From: Streptomyces pseudovenezuelae
GTDB taxonomy: Bacteria; Actinomycetota; Actinomycetes; Streptomycetales; Streptomycetaceae
Direction of reading: 5' to 3'
NCBI RefSeq assembly: GCF_029892565.1
Contig: NZ_JARXVH010000012.1
Location: forward strand, 186,001 to 250,000
Length of the DNA: 64,000 bases
The notes below the pieces were generated by a model that worked only from the letters and a program-made list of their open reading frames with translations, did not search any database and had not been told where the DNA came from. Below are positions 34,121-42,808 of the stretch, piece by piece; position 1 is the stretch's first letter; each line of letters opens with the position of its first letter. Position numbers and translations under genes: made by a program.

Positions 34121-34141
34121 GGCGCCTCCGCTGCCGGTCGG

Positions 34142-37100
34142 TCACAGGGTCGAACCCAGCGCGTCGGAGGGAAACAGCTCCAGCCGATGAGCCAGTGCCG
34201 CCGCCTCTCCCCTGCCTGAGACGCCCAGCTTGCCCAGTATGTTCGATACGTGGACGCTCGCCGTCTTCGGGGAGATGAAGAGTTCCTCGGCTATCTGCCG
34301 GTTGGTGCGGCCGGCCGACACCAGGCGCAGCACGTCGCGCTCCCGGCTGGTGAGGCCGAGGGCCTCGACGGGGTCGGCGGGCCGCGGGCCCGGGACGTGG
34401 GTCAGGGCGAGGCGGGCGCGCTGGGCCAGCTGGGCGACGGCGTCGGCGAGCGGGCGGGCGCCGAGGTGGTCGGCGACGGCGTGGGCCAGGCGCAGCAGCT
34501 CCGTCGCGCGGTCGCGTTCGTCGGCACGGTCGCGTTCGTCGTCGCCGCCGGCCACCAGCAGGGCCTCGGCCAGGCGGTGGCGGGCTCGGGCGAGGTCGTA
34601 GGGGCGGTCCAGGCGTTCGAGTTCGGTGACCACCTCCGACCAGGTGTCGACGGTGTCGCGGCCCTCGGCGCGGGCGAGTTCGGCGCGTACCCACTTCTCG
34701 TGGGCGAGCCAGAGCGGGAAGTCGGTGGTGGCCGTCTTGGCGGCTTCACGGAGGCGTTCGAGGACGGCGGCGCGGCCCTCGGTGGCGGCGGGCAGGGCGC
34801 GGGCGTCGGCCTCGGCGGTGGCGGCGGCCAGGAGCAGCGGCCAGCCGTACTGCTGGGTGCCGGGCGGCATGCCGGAGTCCAGGGCGCGGACCAGCTCGGC
34901 GCGGGCGTCGCGGATACGGCCCTCGGCGGCGGCGACGCCGATCTCGATGCGGGAGAGGAGGAGCGTGTGCTGGGGCATGGGGTCGTGCGTGCCCAAGTAG
35001 CCGTGGGCGGCGGCCAGTTGGCGGGCCGCTTCGGGCAGGTCGCCCCGGCCGAGGGCGATATGGGCCAGGCAGACGGCACCGCTGCCCTGGGGTTTGACGT
35101 TGACTCCGACGCGCAGGGCGGACGCGGCGGCGTCGGTGGCCTCGTCCCAGCGGCCCAGGGTGTACAGGGCTTCCGAGAGGTTGGCCCACACCCAGGACTC
35201 GGAGTCCAGCTGGCCGAACTTCCGGGTGTAGGCGAGGCCTTCCTGGAGGAGGGACACGGCTTCCCGGGTGCGGCCGACGGCGTCGAGTTCGGAGGGGAGG
35301 TTGACGTAGGCGCGGCCCGCGACGTGGGCGATGCCTTCCGCCAGCGCCTGTTCCTTGACCTCCTGCATCTCGGCGAGGCCCGCCTCGACGGAGCCGGAGT
35401 CGACCATGAGGCCGCCGAGGGTGAGGCGGGCGTTGAGCTCGATCTCGCGGGCGCCGACCATGCGCGCGTACTCGACGGCGCGCTCGGCGGCGACGAGGGC
35501 GTCGGGGCCGGGCTCGTGGAGCATGGACCAGTTGGCCGCGTTGGCGAGGACGTCGGCGTGCACCTCGGACGGCGGCAGGCCGCGGACCAGGTCCTGGGCG
35601 GTGCCCAGTTCCTGCCAGCCGTCGCCGCGGGCCTGGGCCTGCACCAGCCGGGAGCGCTGGACCCAGAACCAGGCGGCGCGCAGCGGGTCGCCCTCGTCCT
35701 CCAGCAGGTGCAGCGCCCGCTTGGTGATCTTCAGGGCGCGTTCGCGTTCCCCGCAGAGCCGGCCGGCGACGGCGGCCTCGGCCATCAGGTCGAGGTAGCC
35801 CAGGGGTGTGGTGGCGGGGTCGCAGCCGCAGGGAGGGTAGATCTCGGTGTAGTCGACCGGGCGCAGCTCGGCGCGGATGTCCTCGGGGGCGGTGTCCCAC
35901 AGCTCCATCGCCCGCTCCAGGAGCCGCAGTTGCTCGCTGTAGGCGTGCCGGCGGCGGGCCTCGACGGAGGCGTCCAGGACGGCGGGCAGGGCCTTGGCGG
36001 CGTTGTGGGAGTGGTACCAGTAGCTGGCCAGGCGCATCACGCGCTCGTCGGCGGGGACGAGTGTGCGGTCGGCCTCCAGGGCTTCGGCGTAGCGGCGGTT
36101 GAGGCGGGAGCGTTCGCCGGGCAGCAGGTCGTCGCCGACGGCCTCGCGGACCAGGGAGTGGCGGAAGCGGTAGCCGTCGCCGGCCGGGGTGGCGAGCAGG
36201 ATGTTGGCGTTCACGGCGGACCGCAGCGCCTCGATGAGGTCGTCCTCGGCGAGCCGGGAGACGGCGGCGAGCAGCCGGTACTCGACGGTGGAGCCGCCCT
36301 CGGCGACGATCCGGGCGACCCGCTGGGCGCTCTCGGGCAGGCCCTCGACGCGGACCAGGAGGAGGTCGCGGAGGGTGTCGGTGAGACCGGTGCAGCAGCC
36401 CTCGTGGGCGGCGACGGCGAGTTCCTCGACGAAGAAGGCGTTGCCGTCGGAGCGTTCGAAGATCTCGTCGACCTGGGCGGGGTCGGGTTCGGCGGCGCGG
36501 ATGCCGGCGATCTGGCGGGCGACCTCGGCGCGGTTGAAGCGGCTCAGGTCCAGGCGGCGGACGGTGCGCAGGCGGTCGAGTTCGGCGAGCAGGGGGCGCA
36601 GCGGGTGGCGGCGGTGGATGTCGTCGGCGCGGTAGGTGGCCAGGACGACGAGGCGGCCGGTGCGCAGGGTGCGGAAGAGGTAGGCCAGGAGGTGGCGGGT
36701 GGAGGCGTCGGCCCAGTGCAGGTCCTCCAGGGCGACGACGACGGTGCGGTCGGCGGCGACGCGCTCCAGGACGCGGGCGGTGAGTTCGAAGAGACGGGCC
36801 ATGCCCTCCTCGTCGTGCCGGCCGGCGCCTCGGGCGGTGACCGCCTCGCCCAGTTCGGGCAGCAGCCGGTTGAGCTCCTCCTCCTGGCCCGCGGCCGCGG
36901 CGGCGAGTTCGTCGGGCAGTTCGCGGCGCAGGGCGCGCAGGGCGGTGGAGAAGGGGGCGAAGGGCAGTCCGTCGGCGCCGATCTCGACGCAGCCGCCGAG
37001 CGCGACGACGGCTCCCCGGCGGCAGGCCGCGGTGGCGAACTCCTCGACGAGGCGCGTCTTGCCGACGCCTGCCTCCCCGGCGAGCAGCAGGGCCTGTGGC

Positions 37101-37204
37101 TCGCCCGCGGCGGCACGGGTGAGCGCGTCGTTCAACGTGTCCAGCTCTTCGGTACGGCCGACGAACACCGGACTGACGGACTTGGTCTCCACGAGCCCGA
37201 GCAT
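34142..37204 (-). CDS. LuxR-family regulator of the LAL type (large ATP-binding)
   Basis: About 1020 aa. An AAA-type ATPase at the N-terminus has Walker A in LLLAGEAGVGKTRLVEEFA and Walker B in VVVALEDLHWADAS. The long middle part has helical TPR-like repeats. The C-terminal LuxR HTH (about 955–1015) reads LTSRERDVLRLVSAGRTNRQ, then IAEELFISPKTASVHVSNIL. LAL proteins activate carbohydrate or secondary-metabolite genes. ATG at 37204 begins MLGLVETKSVSPVFVGR; no ribosome site is seen. A longer start at 37393 would translate the hairpin at 37262–37309 and is rejected. Confidence 0.9.
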   Translation of the reverse strand: MLGLVETKSVSPVFVGRTEELDTLNDALTRAAAGEPQALLLAGEAGVGKTRLVEEFATAACRRGAVVALGGCVEIGADGLPFAPFSTALRALRRELPDELAAAAAGQEEELNRLLPELGEAVTARGAGRHDEEGMARLFELTARVLERVAADRTVVVALEDLHWADASTRHLLAYLFRTLRTGRLVVLATYRADDIHRRHPLRPLLAELDRLRTVRRLDLSRFNRAEVARQIAGIRAAEPDPAQVDEIFERSDGNAFFVEELAVAAHEGCCTGLTDTLRDLLLVRVEGLPESAQRVARIVAEGGSTVEYRLLAAVSRLAEDDLIEALRSAVNANILLATPAGDGYRFRHSLVREAVGDDLLPGERSRLNRRYAEALEADRTLVPADERVMRLASYWYHSHNAAKALPAVLDASVEARRRHAYSEQLRLLERAMELWDTAPEDIRAELRPVDYTEIYPPCGCDPATTPLGYLDLMAEAAVAGRLCGERERALKITKRALHLLEDEGDPLRAAWFWVQRSRLVQAQARGDGWQELGTAQDLVRGLPPSEVHADVLANAANWSMLHEPGPDALVAAERAVEYARMVGAREIELNARLTLGGLMVDSGSVEAGLAEMQEVKEQALAEGIAHVAGRAYVNLPSELDAVGRTREAVSLLQEGLAYTRKFGQLDSESWVWANLSEALYTLGRWDEATDAAASALRVGVNVKPQGSGAVCLAHIALGRGDLPEAARQLAAAHGYLGTHDPMPQHTLLLSRIEIGVAAAEGRIRDARAELVRALDSGMPPGTQQYGWPLLLAAATAEADARALPAATEGRAAVLERLREAAKTATTDFPLWLAHEKWVRAELARAEGRDTVDTWSEVVTELERLDRPYDLARARHRLAEALLVAGGDDERDRADERDRATELLRLAHAVADHLGARPLADAVAQLAQRARLALTHVPGPRPADPVEALGLTSRERDVLRLVSAGRTNRQIAEELFISPKTASVHVSNILGKLGVSGRGEAAALAHRLELFPSDALGSTL

Positions 37205-37261
37205 CGCACGGGGGTACGACAACAGGGCACCTGTTTTCGGTGTGGGGCCAGGGGTACGCGC

Positions 37262-37309
37262 GGCAGCGGCCTCCCGGAGAACGACGGTGTTCTCCGGGAG
37301 GCCGCTGCC
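37262..37309 (-). terminator. Very stable 21-bp hairpin
   Basis: A perfect 21-bp inverted repeat: the arm at 37262–37282 begins GGCAGCGGCC, the other at 37289–37309 ends GGCCGCTGCC, with a 6-nt loop. It sits between a small gene (stop 37390) and the LAL regulator, and most likely terminates the small gene. It could alternatively act in the LAL mRNA leader. Confidence 0.75.
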
Positions 37310-37389
37310 CGAGGCTCGGCGGGGATCCCCTCGAAGGAGATCCGGAGCGCGGCCGTCCCCCGTGCGGCCGCGCTCACCGGGCCCCGCGT

Positions 37390-37563
37390 TCACGCGGCGC
37401 GGGATCGTAGCCGCCGGACGAGGGGGGTATGGCTCTCGTCCTCGGCGCGGGCCTCGCGGCGGGCGGCGCGACGGGCGCGGACGGCCTCGCGGACCAGGCG
37501 CTCGTGCTCGGCCTGGCGGAGCAGTTCGGCGGACCGGGCCTGCTGGAACTCGTACTCGTACAT
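37390..37563 (-). CDS. Small Arg/Ala-rich helical protein, 57 aa, unknown
   Basis: It begins MYEYEFQQARSAELLRQAEH and continues as a charged helix rich in Arg, Ala and Glu. ATG at 37563 has AAGGGA 6 nt upstream; a longer start at 37629 lacks one. The amphipathic pattern suggests a coiled coil. I recall related short proteins in other streptomycetes without a known role. It lies just upstream of the 21-bp hairpin. Confidence 0.65.
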   Translation of the reverse strand: MYEYEFQQARSAELLRQAEHERLVREAVRARRAARREARAEDESHTPLVRRLRSRAA

Positions 37564-37709
37564 GGTGTGTCCCTTGTGAGAGGCGGTTTCGGGCTTCGCT
37601 TTGTGCGATGCCTCAACCTTCGTCTCCAAGGGGGGTGTGCCACATCGGGAGAGTTCCGCATCTTCGGCGGCCCCGGGGGCCTTAGACGCGCAGGAGGGGC
37701 CTCAGGAGC

Positions 37710-37728
37710 TCCGTAAGGTGCTTACGGA
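37710..37728 (-). terminator. Hairpin after the acidic membrane protein gene
   Basis: TCCGTAAG–GTG–CTTACGGA, a perfect 8-bp stem, 32 nt past the stop at 37760. Flanking AGGGG/CCCCT may extend it. Confidence 0.45.
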
Positions 37729-37759
37729 TTCCCTAAGACCCCTCAGGACCTGCGGTGAT

Positions 37760-38383
37760 TCAGCTCGCGGAGGGCAGACCCAGCAGGACGTCGGTGTACT
37801 TGAGGACCGCCAGGAGCAGTCCGACGACGCCGAGCACGACGCCCGCCCAGGAGACGGACTTGATCCACACCGGCTGCGGCTTGCCCGGGGTGCCGAACGC
37901 GGGGCGCACCAGCACCACGGCGCCGACGATCAGGGCGAGCAGCGCGAAGATGCCGGCCCACAGGGCGCTGGCCTTCCACGCGTCGCCGTACACCTCCTTG
38001 ATCTGGGTGGCGACACTCGCCGTCGAGGAGGTGCCCAGCTGGCCCACGAGGGTCTCGCGCGCGGCGGCCACGGTGCCGATCCAGCCGCCGGTCAGTGAGA
38101 CCAGGCCGAGCACGGCGGACACGACGGCGGCCGCACCCTGGGCGATGCCGGAGGGCGACGCCTCCTCGGCAAGGACGATCTCGTCCAGCTCGTCGTCCGT
38201 GAGGTCGGCGTCGTCGGCCGCCTCGTCGTCGGACCCGATGATCTCCGTGGTTCCGACGACCTCCGTGGAGTCGTCGGCCTTCACGGTCTCGTTGTCCTCG
38301 GCCTTGGTGACGTCGACCGCCTCCTCGTCGCGCTTTGCTTCGGTGGCCTCGTTCGCGGCCTCGTCAACTGTCTTGATTCCCAT
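37760..38383 (-). CDS. Membrane protein with acidic cytoplasmic N-terminus, unknown
   Basis: 207 aa. Residues 1–80 are very acidic (runs such as GSDDEAADDADLTDDELDEI) and likely disordered. Three or so hydrophobic helices follow (AAAVVSAVLGLVSLTGGWIG, WAGIFALLALIVGAVVLV, SWAGVVLGVVGLLLAVLKY). No catalytic motif is seen. ATG at 38383 is used; a GTG at 38392 is possible. A good promoter lies upstream. Confidence 0.7.
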   Translation of the reverse strand: MGIKTVDEAANEATEAKRDEEAVDVTKAEDNETVKADDSTEVVGTTEIIGSDDEAADDADLTDDELDEIVLAEEASPSGIAQGAAAVVSAVLGLVSLTGGWIGTVAAARETLVGQLGTSSTASVATQIKEVYGDAWKASALWAGIFALLALIVGAVVLVRPAFGTPGKPQPVWIKSVSWAGVVLGVVGLLLAVLKYTDVLLGLPSAS

Positions 38384-38403
38384 GCCTCGCACCGTACGGA
38401 CGC

Positions 38404-38432
38404 AGTCTGAGAAGTCTCTTAATGATCGTCAA
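38404..38432 (-). promoter_or_regulatory. Promoter of the acidic membrane protein
   Basis: On the minus strand, TTGACG (38427–38432), 17 nt, CAGACT (38404–38409). It predicts a start near 38397, 14 nt or so before the ATG. Confidence 0.5.
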
Positions 38433-38457
38433 CGCTTCTTGACGACCAACGAGACCC

Positions 38458-39027
38458 CTATCGGTCGGCGGCACTCGCGCGTGCTTCACGCCACTCGGGG
38501 GCGAGGATCGACCACACCTCCAGGTCGTGCCGCACCCCACCATAGGGGTGCGCCTGGCGATGCACGCCATCGCGGGTCATTCCCAGCCGCCGGGCCACGT
38601 TCAGGCTGGGGGTGTTACCTGCCGCGGCGACCCATTCGACCCGGTGGATCCCCCGTTGTTCGACCGCGAAGTCGATCAGTACGCGCATCGCCCGGGTCAC
38701 CAGTCCGCGCCCGGTGCCGGCGGGCTCCAGCCAGCAGCCGACCTCGCAGTTGCCGTTCTCCGCGTCGAAGTTCAGGAAGAGCACCCCGCCGACCAGCTTC
38801 CCCTCCAGCCACAGGCCGTGCAGGGACGCTTTGTCGGCGGCGCGCATGTCGGCGTACCGCTGGAGCATGGCGCGGGCGGAGTCGACGTCCGTGGCCTTGG
38901 CCCCGAAGGCGATGAACTGCCCTATGAACTCCCGCCCGCGCTCCAGGTGCGCGAAGAACTCCTCCGCGTGCCACGGCTCCAGCGGCCGCAGCTCCACTCC
39001 GTCGTCACCCAGTGATGTCGCGTACAT
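38458..39027 (-). CDS. GNAT acetyltransferase, RimJ/RimL type
   Basis: 189 aa. Acetyl-CoA-dependent N-acyltransferase fold: VELRPLEPWHAEEFFAHLER at the N-terminus, GGVLFLNFDAENGNCEVGCW, the EPAGTGRGLVTRAM pyrophosphate loop, and HRVEWVAAAGNTPSLNVARRLG. It resembles ribosomal-protein N-acetyltransferases but could act on another amine. ATG at 39027 has GGAGGGGG upstream and lies inside the last codons of the MMPL gene, so the two are translationally coupled. Confidence 0.85.
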   Translation of the reverse strand: MYATSLGDDGVELRPLEPWHAEEFFAHLERGREFIGQFIAFGAKATDVDSARAMLQRYADMRAADKASLHGLWLEGKLVGGVLFLNFDAENGNCEVGCWLEPAGTGRGLVTRAMRVLIDFAVEQRGIHRVEWVAAAGNTPSLNVARRLGMTRDGVHRQAHPYGGVRHDLEVWSILAPEWREARASAADR

Positions 39028-41254
39028 CGAGCTGATCCCCCTCCGCCAGTACGTCCGCCACCTCGGCGTCCGTTGCCGCGGCCAGCCTTTCATGGGCGGC
39101 GCGGCACTCGGGCGGCTCGATGCTGACGCGCGGCAGGCGGGCGTCGAGCCAGCGCGGCAGCCACCAGTTGGCGCCGCCGAGCAGGTGCATGAGGGCCGGC
39201 ACCAGGAGCGTGCGGAGCACGAAGGCGTCGAGGGCGACGGCGGCGGCGAGCGCGATGCCGAACATGGCGATCACGCGGTCGCCGCTGAGCACGAAGGCGA
39301 GGAAGACGGAGATCATGATGACCGCGGCGGAGTTGATCACCCGGCTGGTCTCGGCGAGCCCGACGCGTACGGCCCGTCGGTTGTCGCCGGTCTCCAGCCA
39401 CTCCTCGTACATCCGGCTGACGAGGAAGACCTGGTAGTCCATGGAGAGCCCGAAGAGGACGGACACCATGATCACGGGGAGGAACGGCTCGATCGGGCCG
39501 GCCCGGCCGAGGCCCAGCAGCTCGCTCCCCCAGCCCCACTGGAAGATCGCGACGACGACTCCGAAGGCGGCGGCGACCGCGGCGACGTTCATCGCGGCGG
39601 CCTTCACGGGGATGCCGATGGAGCGGAAGGCGAGCAGCAGCAGGAGACAGCCCAGGCCGATGACGACGCCGACGAACAGGGGCAGCTTGCCGACGATGAC
39701 CTCCGCGAAGTCGTCGTAGCCGGCCGTGACGCCGCCGACGCGGATGTCGAGCGAGGTGCCGGTCTCGGCGCGCGGCAGGACCTCGGTGCGCAGCCGGTCG
39801 ACGAGGTCGCTGGTCCTCTGCGACTGGGGCGCGGAGTCCGGGACGATCGTGAAGTACGCGGTGTCCGCGCCCGAGTTGTACGTCACCGGGGTCACCGAGG
39901 CGACGCCGTCGGTGGTGCGGACGGTGGCGTCGAGGTTGTCGAGGGTGAGCTTGTCCTCGGCGCCGTCGACACGAGTCACCAGCGTCAGCGGGCCGTTGAC
40001 GCCGGGGCCGAAGCCCTCCGCGAGGAGGTCGTAGGCCTGCCGTGTGGTCGACGACTTGGGGTCGTTGCCCTGGTCGGAGGTGCCCAGGTGGAGGGAGAGG
40101 GTGGGCAGCGCGAGGACGGTCATGACGGCCAGCGCGACCGCGCCGAGCAGCTTCGGGTGGCGCTCCACGAAGGCCGACCAGCGGGCGGCGAGCCCGGTCG
40201 GCAGCTCGGGCTGGGGGCCGTGCTCGGTCAGCCGGCGCCGCTCGCGCCGGCTGAGGGCGCGCATCCCGATGAAGGACAGCAGCGCGGGCAGCAGGGTGAC
40301 GGAGGCGGCGACCGTCAGCACGACGGTCAACGAGGCGGCGATCGCTACCCCGTTGAGGAAGCTGAGCCGCAGGATCAGCATCCCGAGCAGGGCTATGCAA
40401 ACGGTGGCACCCGCGAAGACCACGGCCCGTCCGGTGGTGGTGACGGCGTTGACGGCCGCCTCGGCGACGGTGAGCCCGCGTTTCAGCCCGCGCCGGTGCC
40501 GGGTGACGATGAACAGGGCGTAGTCGATGCCGACGCCGAGCCCGATCAGCATGCCGAGCATGGGCGCGAAGTCGGCGACGGTCATGCCGTGTCCGAGCAG
40601 CGCGATCGCGGCGTACGCGGTGCCGACCCCGACCAGCGCGGTCGCGATCGGCAGCAGCGAGGCGGCGAGGGAGCCGAAGGCGAGGAACAGCACGACCGCG
40701 GCGACGACCACGCCGACCACCTCGGCGAGATGTCCGCCGGCCGACTCGGTCAGCGCGACGGCGCTGCCGCCCAGCTCCACCTGGAGGCCGTCGGCCTCGG
40801 CTGCCTCGGCGGTGCGGACGACCGCCGCGGCCTGGGCGCTGTCGATGTCCTCGGCCCGGTCGGCGAAGGTGACCGTGGCGTACGCGGTGTGCCCGTCCGC
40901 GCTGATCCGGGCGGCGCCCTGGTCGCCGTAGGGACCGGCCACGGAGGCGACTCCGGGCAGCTCCGCGATCGCGTCCAGGGTCTCGGTCATGGTCTGTTCG
41001 ACGTCGGCGGAGCGGACGGTGCCGGACGAGGTGTGCCAGACAACGGTGTCGCTGTCGCCGCCGAGACCCGGGAACCCCTCCCGCAGCAGCTCGGTGGCGC
41101 GGCCCGACTCGGTGCCGGGGACCTCGTAGTCGTTCGAGTACGCCGAGCCCGCGACGGCGGCGGCCGCGGTGACCCCGCCGAAGGCCAGGAGCCACAGCAC
41201 GACGGCGACGAGGCGGTGCCGAACACACCAACGTGCAAGGGCTGCCACGAACAT
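39005..41254 (-). CDS. MMPL family RND transporter
   Basis: 749 aa with two homologous halves, each with a large extracytoplasmic loop and a helix block (about 12 TM in all). Seen: VRHRLVAVVLWLLAFGGVTA at the N-terminus, GHGMTVADFAPMLGMLIGLG, VGIDYALFIVTRHRRGL and, in the second half, LFGLSMDYQVFLVSRMYEEW. Family members export lipids or siderophores in mycobacteria; in Streptomyces some serve polyketide export. The substrate is unknown. The 186-bp upstream region holds A+T-rich half-sites but no clear operator. It overlaps the GNAT start by 23 nt. Confidence 0.9.
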   Translation of the reverse strand: MFVAALARWCVRHRLVAVVLWLLAFGGVTAAAAVAGSAYSNDYEVPGTESGRATELLREGFPGLGGDSDTVVWHTSSGTVRSADVEQTMTETLDAIAELPGVASVAGPYGDQGAARISADGHTAYATVTFADRAEDIDSAQAAAVVRTAEAAEADGLQVELGGSAVALTESAGGHLAEVVGVVVAAVVLFLAFGSLAASLLPIATALVGVGTAYAAIALLGHGMTVADFAPMLGMLIGLGVGIDYALFIVTRHRRGLKRGLTVAEAAVNAVTTTGRAVVFAGATVCIALLGMLILRLSFLNGVAIAASLTVVLTVAASVTLLPALLSFIGMRALSRRERRRLTEHGPQPELPTGLAARWSAFVERHPKLLGAVALAVMTVLALPTLSLHLGTSDQGNDPKSSTTRQAYDLLAEGFGPGVNGPLTLVTRVDGAEDKLTLDNLDATVRTTDGVASVTPVTYNSGADTAYFTIVPDSAPQSQRTSDLVDRLRTEVLPRAETGTSLDIRVGGVTAGYDDFAEVIVGKLPLFVGVVIGLGCLLLLLAFRSIGIPVKAAAMNVAAVAAAFGVVVAIFQWGWGSELLGLGRAGPIEPFLPVIMVSVLFGLSMDYQVFLVSRMYEEWLETGDNRRAVRVGLAETSRVINSAAVIMISVFLAFVLSGDRVIAMFGIALAAAVALDAFVLRTLLVPALMHLLGGANWWLPRWLDARLPRVSIEPPECRAAHERLAAATDAEVADVLAEGDQLDVRDITG

Positions 41255-41440
41255 GCTCCCGGGGGGTTATTTGTGGATCTTTGACCGGGAACAGTCGTTC
41301 AGTACATGAACGGCCCGCAAAGAACGCATGAGCAATGCGTGGACCACTCTTGCAGTCAGAAGTGATCGTTTACGCCGTTCGTGCGCTTATTCACAGGAGT
41401 GGGAGCCAGATCACAGGACAGTAACGGGAACTCTGTCACC

Positions 41441-41743
41441 TCAGTCGAACTGGTCCCCCAGCGCCATCACCATGGCCCCGACGACCAGCAGCCACAGCGC
41501 CCGTCTGGTGCGGCCCCGGGAGCCCAGGACCGAGGCGAGCGCACAGACCGCGGCCCCGAAGGCGTAGGCGGCCGGCACGACCGTGGGCGCGGATCCGGTA
41601 CCGCGGAGCACGGCGGCGGCGAGCCCGGCCAGGGCGAGCAGCGCCCCGGTCCCGGCCGACGTCCAGCGGGCCCGTCGCGCGTCCCCGGCCGGATCCTCGA
41701 CGTCGTCGACGTCAGGTATCTCGGAATCGGCGCGTGCGTTCAT
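41441..41743 (-). CDS. Small membrane protein, unknown
   Basis: 100 aa. An acidic N-terminus (SEIPDVDDVEDPAGDARRAR) precedes three hydrophobic helices: GALLALAGLAAAVLRG, VPAAYAFGAAVCALASVLG and RALWLLVVGAMVMALG. ATG at 41743 matches the codon bias; the frame upstream to 41926 is not convincing. Nothing indicates function. Divergent from the methyltransferase. Confidence 0.65.
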   Translation of the reverse strand: MNARADSEIPDVDDVEDPAGDARRARWTSAGTGALLALAGLAAAVLRGTGSAPTVVPAAYAFGAAVCALASVLGSRGRTRRALWLLVVGAMVMALGDQFD

Positions 41744-41928
41744 GGCGGGCGAGCGTAGCGCGTCCGCCTGGGAAAGCGGCTGCGGTGCGACCCCGGCACC
41801 TGCTAGCTTCCGCTGGTCAGACGTCCCCGGCCCCACGCCGACGACCGAAGCGGGTGCATTTTTTGAAGGTCCGATCGAGCTCCTGAGCACGCCTTCCACT
41901 ACGAAGATCCCAAGGAGCCCGTTCACCG

Positions 41929-42747
41929 ATGTCCGACACCTCCACGTCCGACACCACCTCCAGGACCTCGCCCGACCCGCTCACCGACCGCCTGACGCAC
42001 CCGAGTTACCCGCGCAGCAGCCGCTACGACGCCCGCTGGACCGTCGAGAACCAGATGGGCCCCCACGCCCTGTGGCTGCTGGAGTGGCTGGCCCCCGCCC
42101 TCGGTCTGGACGGCCTGCGCCCCTGCGCGCGCGTCCTCGACCTGGGCTGCGGCCGGGCGATGACGTCGGTCTTCCTGGCCCGGGAGTTCCACGCCCAGGT
42201 CACCGCGGCCGACCTGTGGATCGATCCCGACGACAACGCCCGGCGGATCGCCGAGGCCGGGTTCGCCGACCATGTGCTGCCCGTGCGCGCCGAGGCGCAC
42301 GACCTGCCGTTCGCCGAGGGCAGCTTCGACGCGATCGTGAGCGTCGACGCGTACCAGTACTTCGGTACGAACGACCTCTATCTGCCCACGCTGACCCGGC
42401 TGTTGAAGCCCGGCGGGCGGATCGGGATCGTCGTACCCGCGCTGCGCGAGGAGCTTGCGGGCGCCGAGCCGCCCGAGCACCTCAAGGCGCACTGGGACCC
42501 CGGCTTCTGGGCGTTCCACACCCCCGACTGGTGGCGGCGCCACTGGACGCGCAGTGGGGCCGTGGAGGTCGAGGCGGCCGACTGGCTGGAGGACGGCTGG
42601 CGCGACTGGCTGCTGTGGAGCGAGGTCTGCGCCGAGGAGAGCCCCGACGAGAACATGGCGCGCATGGCGCGTGAGTCGGTGGAGCTGGTGAAGGCCGACC
42701 AGGGTCAACTGCTCGGATTCGCGCGGATCGTGGGCCGCCGCAGCTAG
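41929..42747 (+). CDS. SAM-dependent methyltransferase (class I)
   Basis: 272 aa Rossmann-fold methyltransferase. Motif I VLDLGCGRAMTSVFLAREF, then VTAADLWIDPDDNARRI, the post-I acidic region LPFAEGSFDAIVSVDAYQYF and LTRLLKPGGRIGIVVP. It is of the Methyltransf_11/25 type. The C-terminal part has unusual Trp-rich segments (WDPGFWAFHTPDWWRRHW), perhaps for a large substrate. ATG 41929. Substrate unknown; a strong terminator follows. Confidence 0.88.
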   Translation: MSDTSTSDTTSRTSPDPLTDRLTHPSYPRSSRYDARWTVENQMGPHALWLLEWLAPALGLDGLRPCARVLDLGCGRAMTSVFLAREFHAQVTAADLWIDPDDNARRIAEAGFADHVLPVRAEAHDLPFAEGSFDAIVSVDAYQYFGTNDLYLPTLTRLLKPGGRIGIVVPALREELAGAEPPEHLKAHWDPGFWAFHTPDWWRRHWTRSGAVEVEAADWLEDGWRDWLLWSEVCAEESPDENMARMARESVELVKADQGQLLGFARIVGRRS

Positions 42748-42758
42748 CCCGAACACGC

Positions 42759-42796
42759 GATACGGCCCCGCAGGACATGTCCTGCGGGGCCGTATC
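42759..42796. terminator. Bidirectional terminator, perfect 38-nt palindrome
   Basis: Arms GATACGGCCCCGCAGGACA and its exact complement, between the converging methyltransferase and gatB. Confidence 0.85.
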
Positions 42797-42808
42797 CGGC
42801 GTGGCTGC

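Noticed and set aside
34250..37579. Open frame of over 1100 codons on the plus strand
   Set aside because: Antisense to the LAL regulator. The translation is Gly/Val/Ala/Arg low-complexity with no domain.
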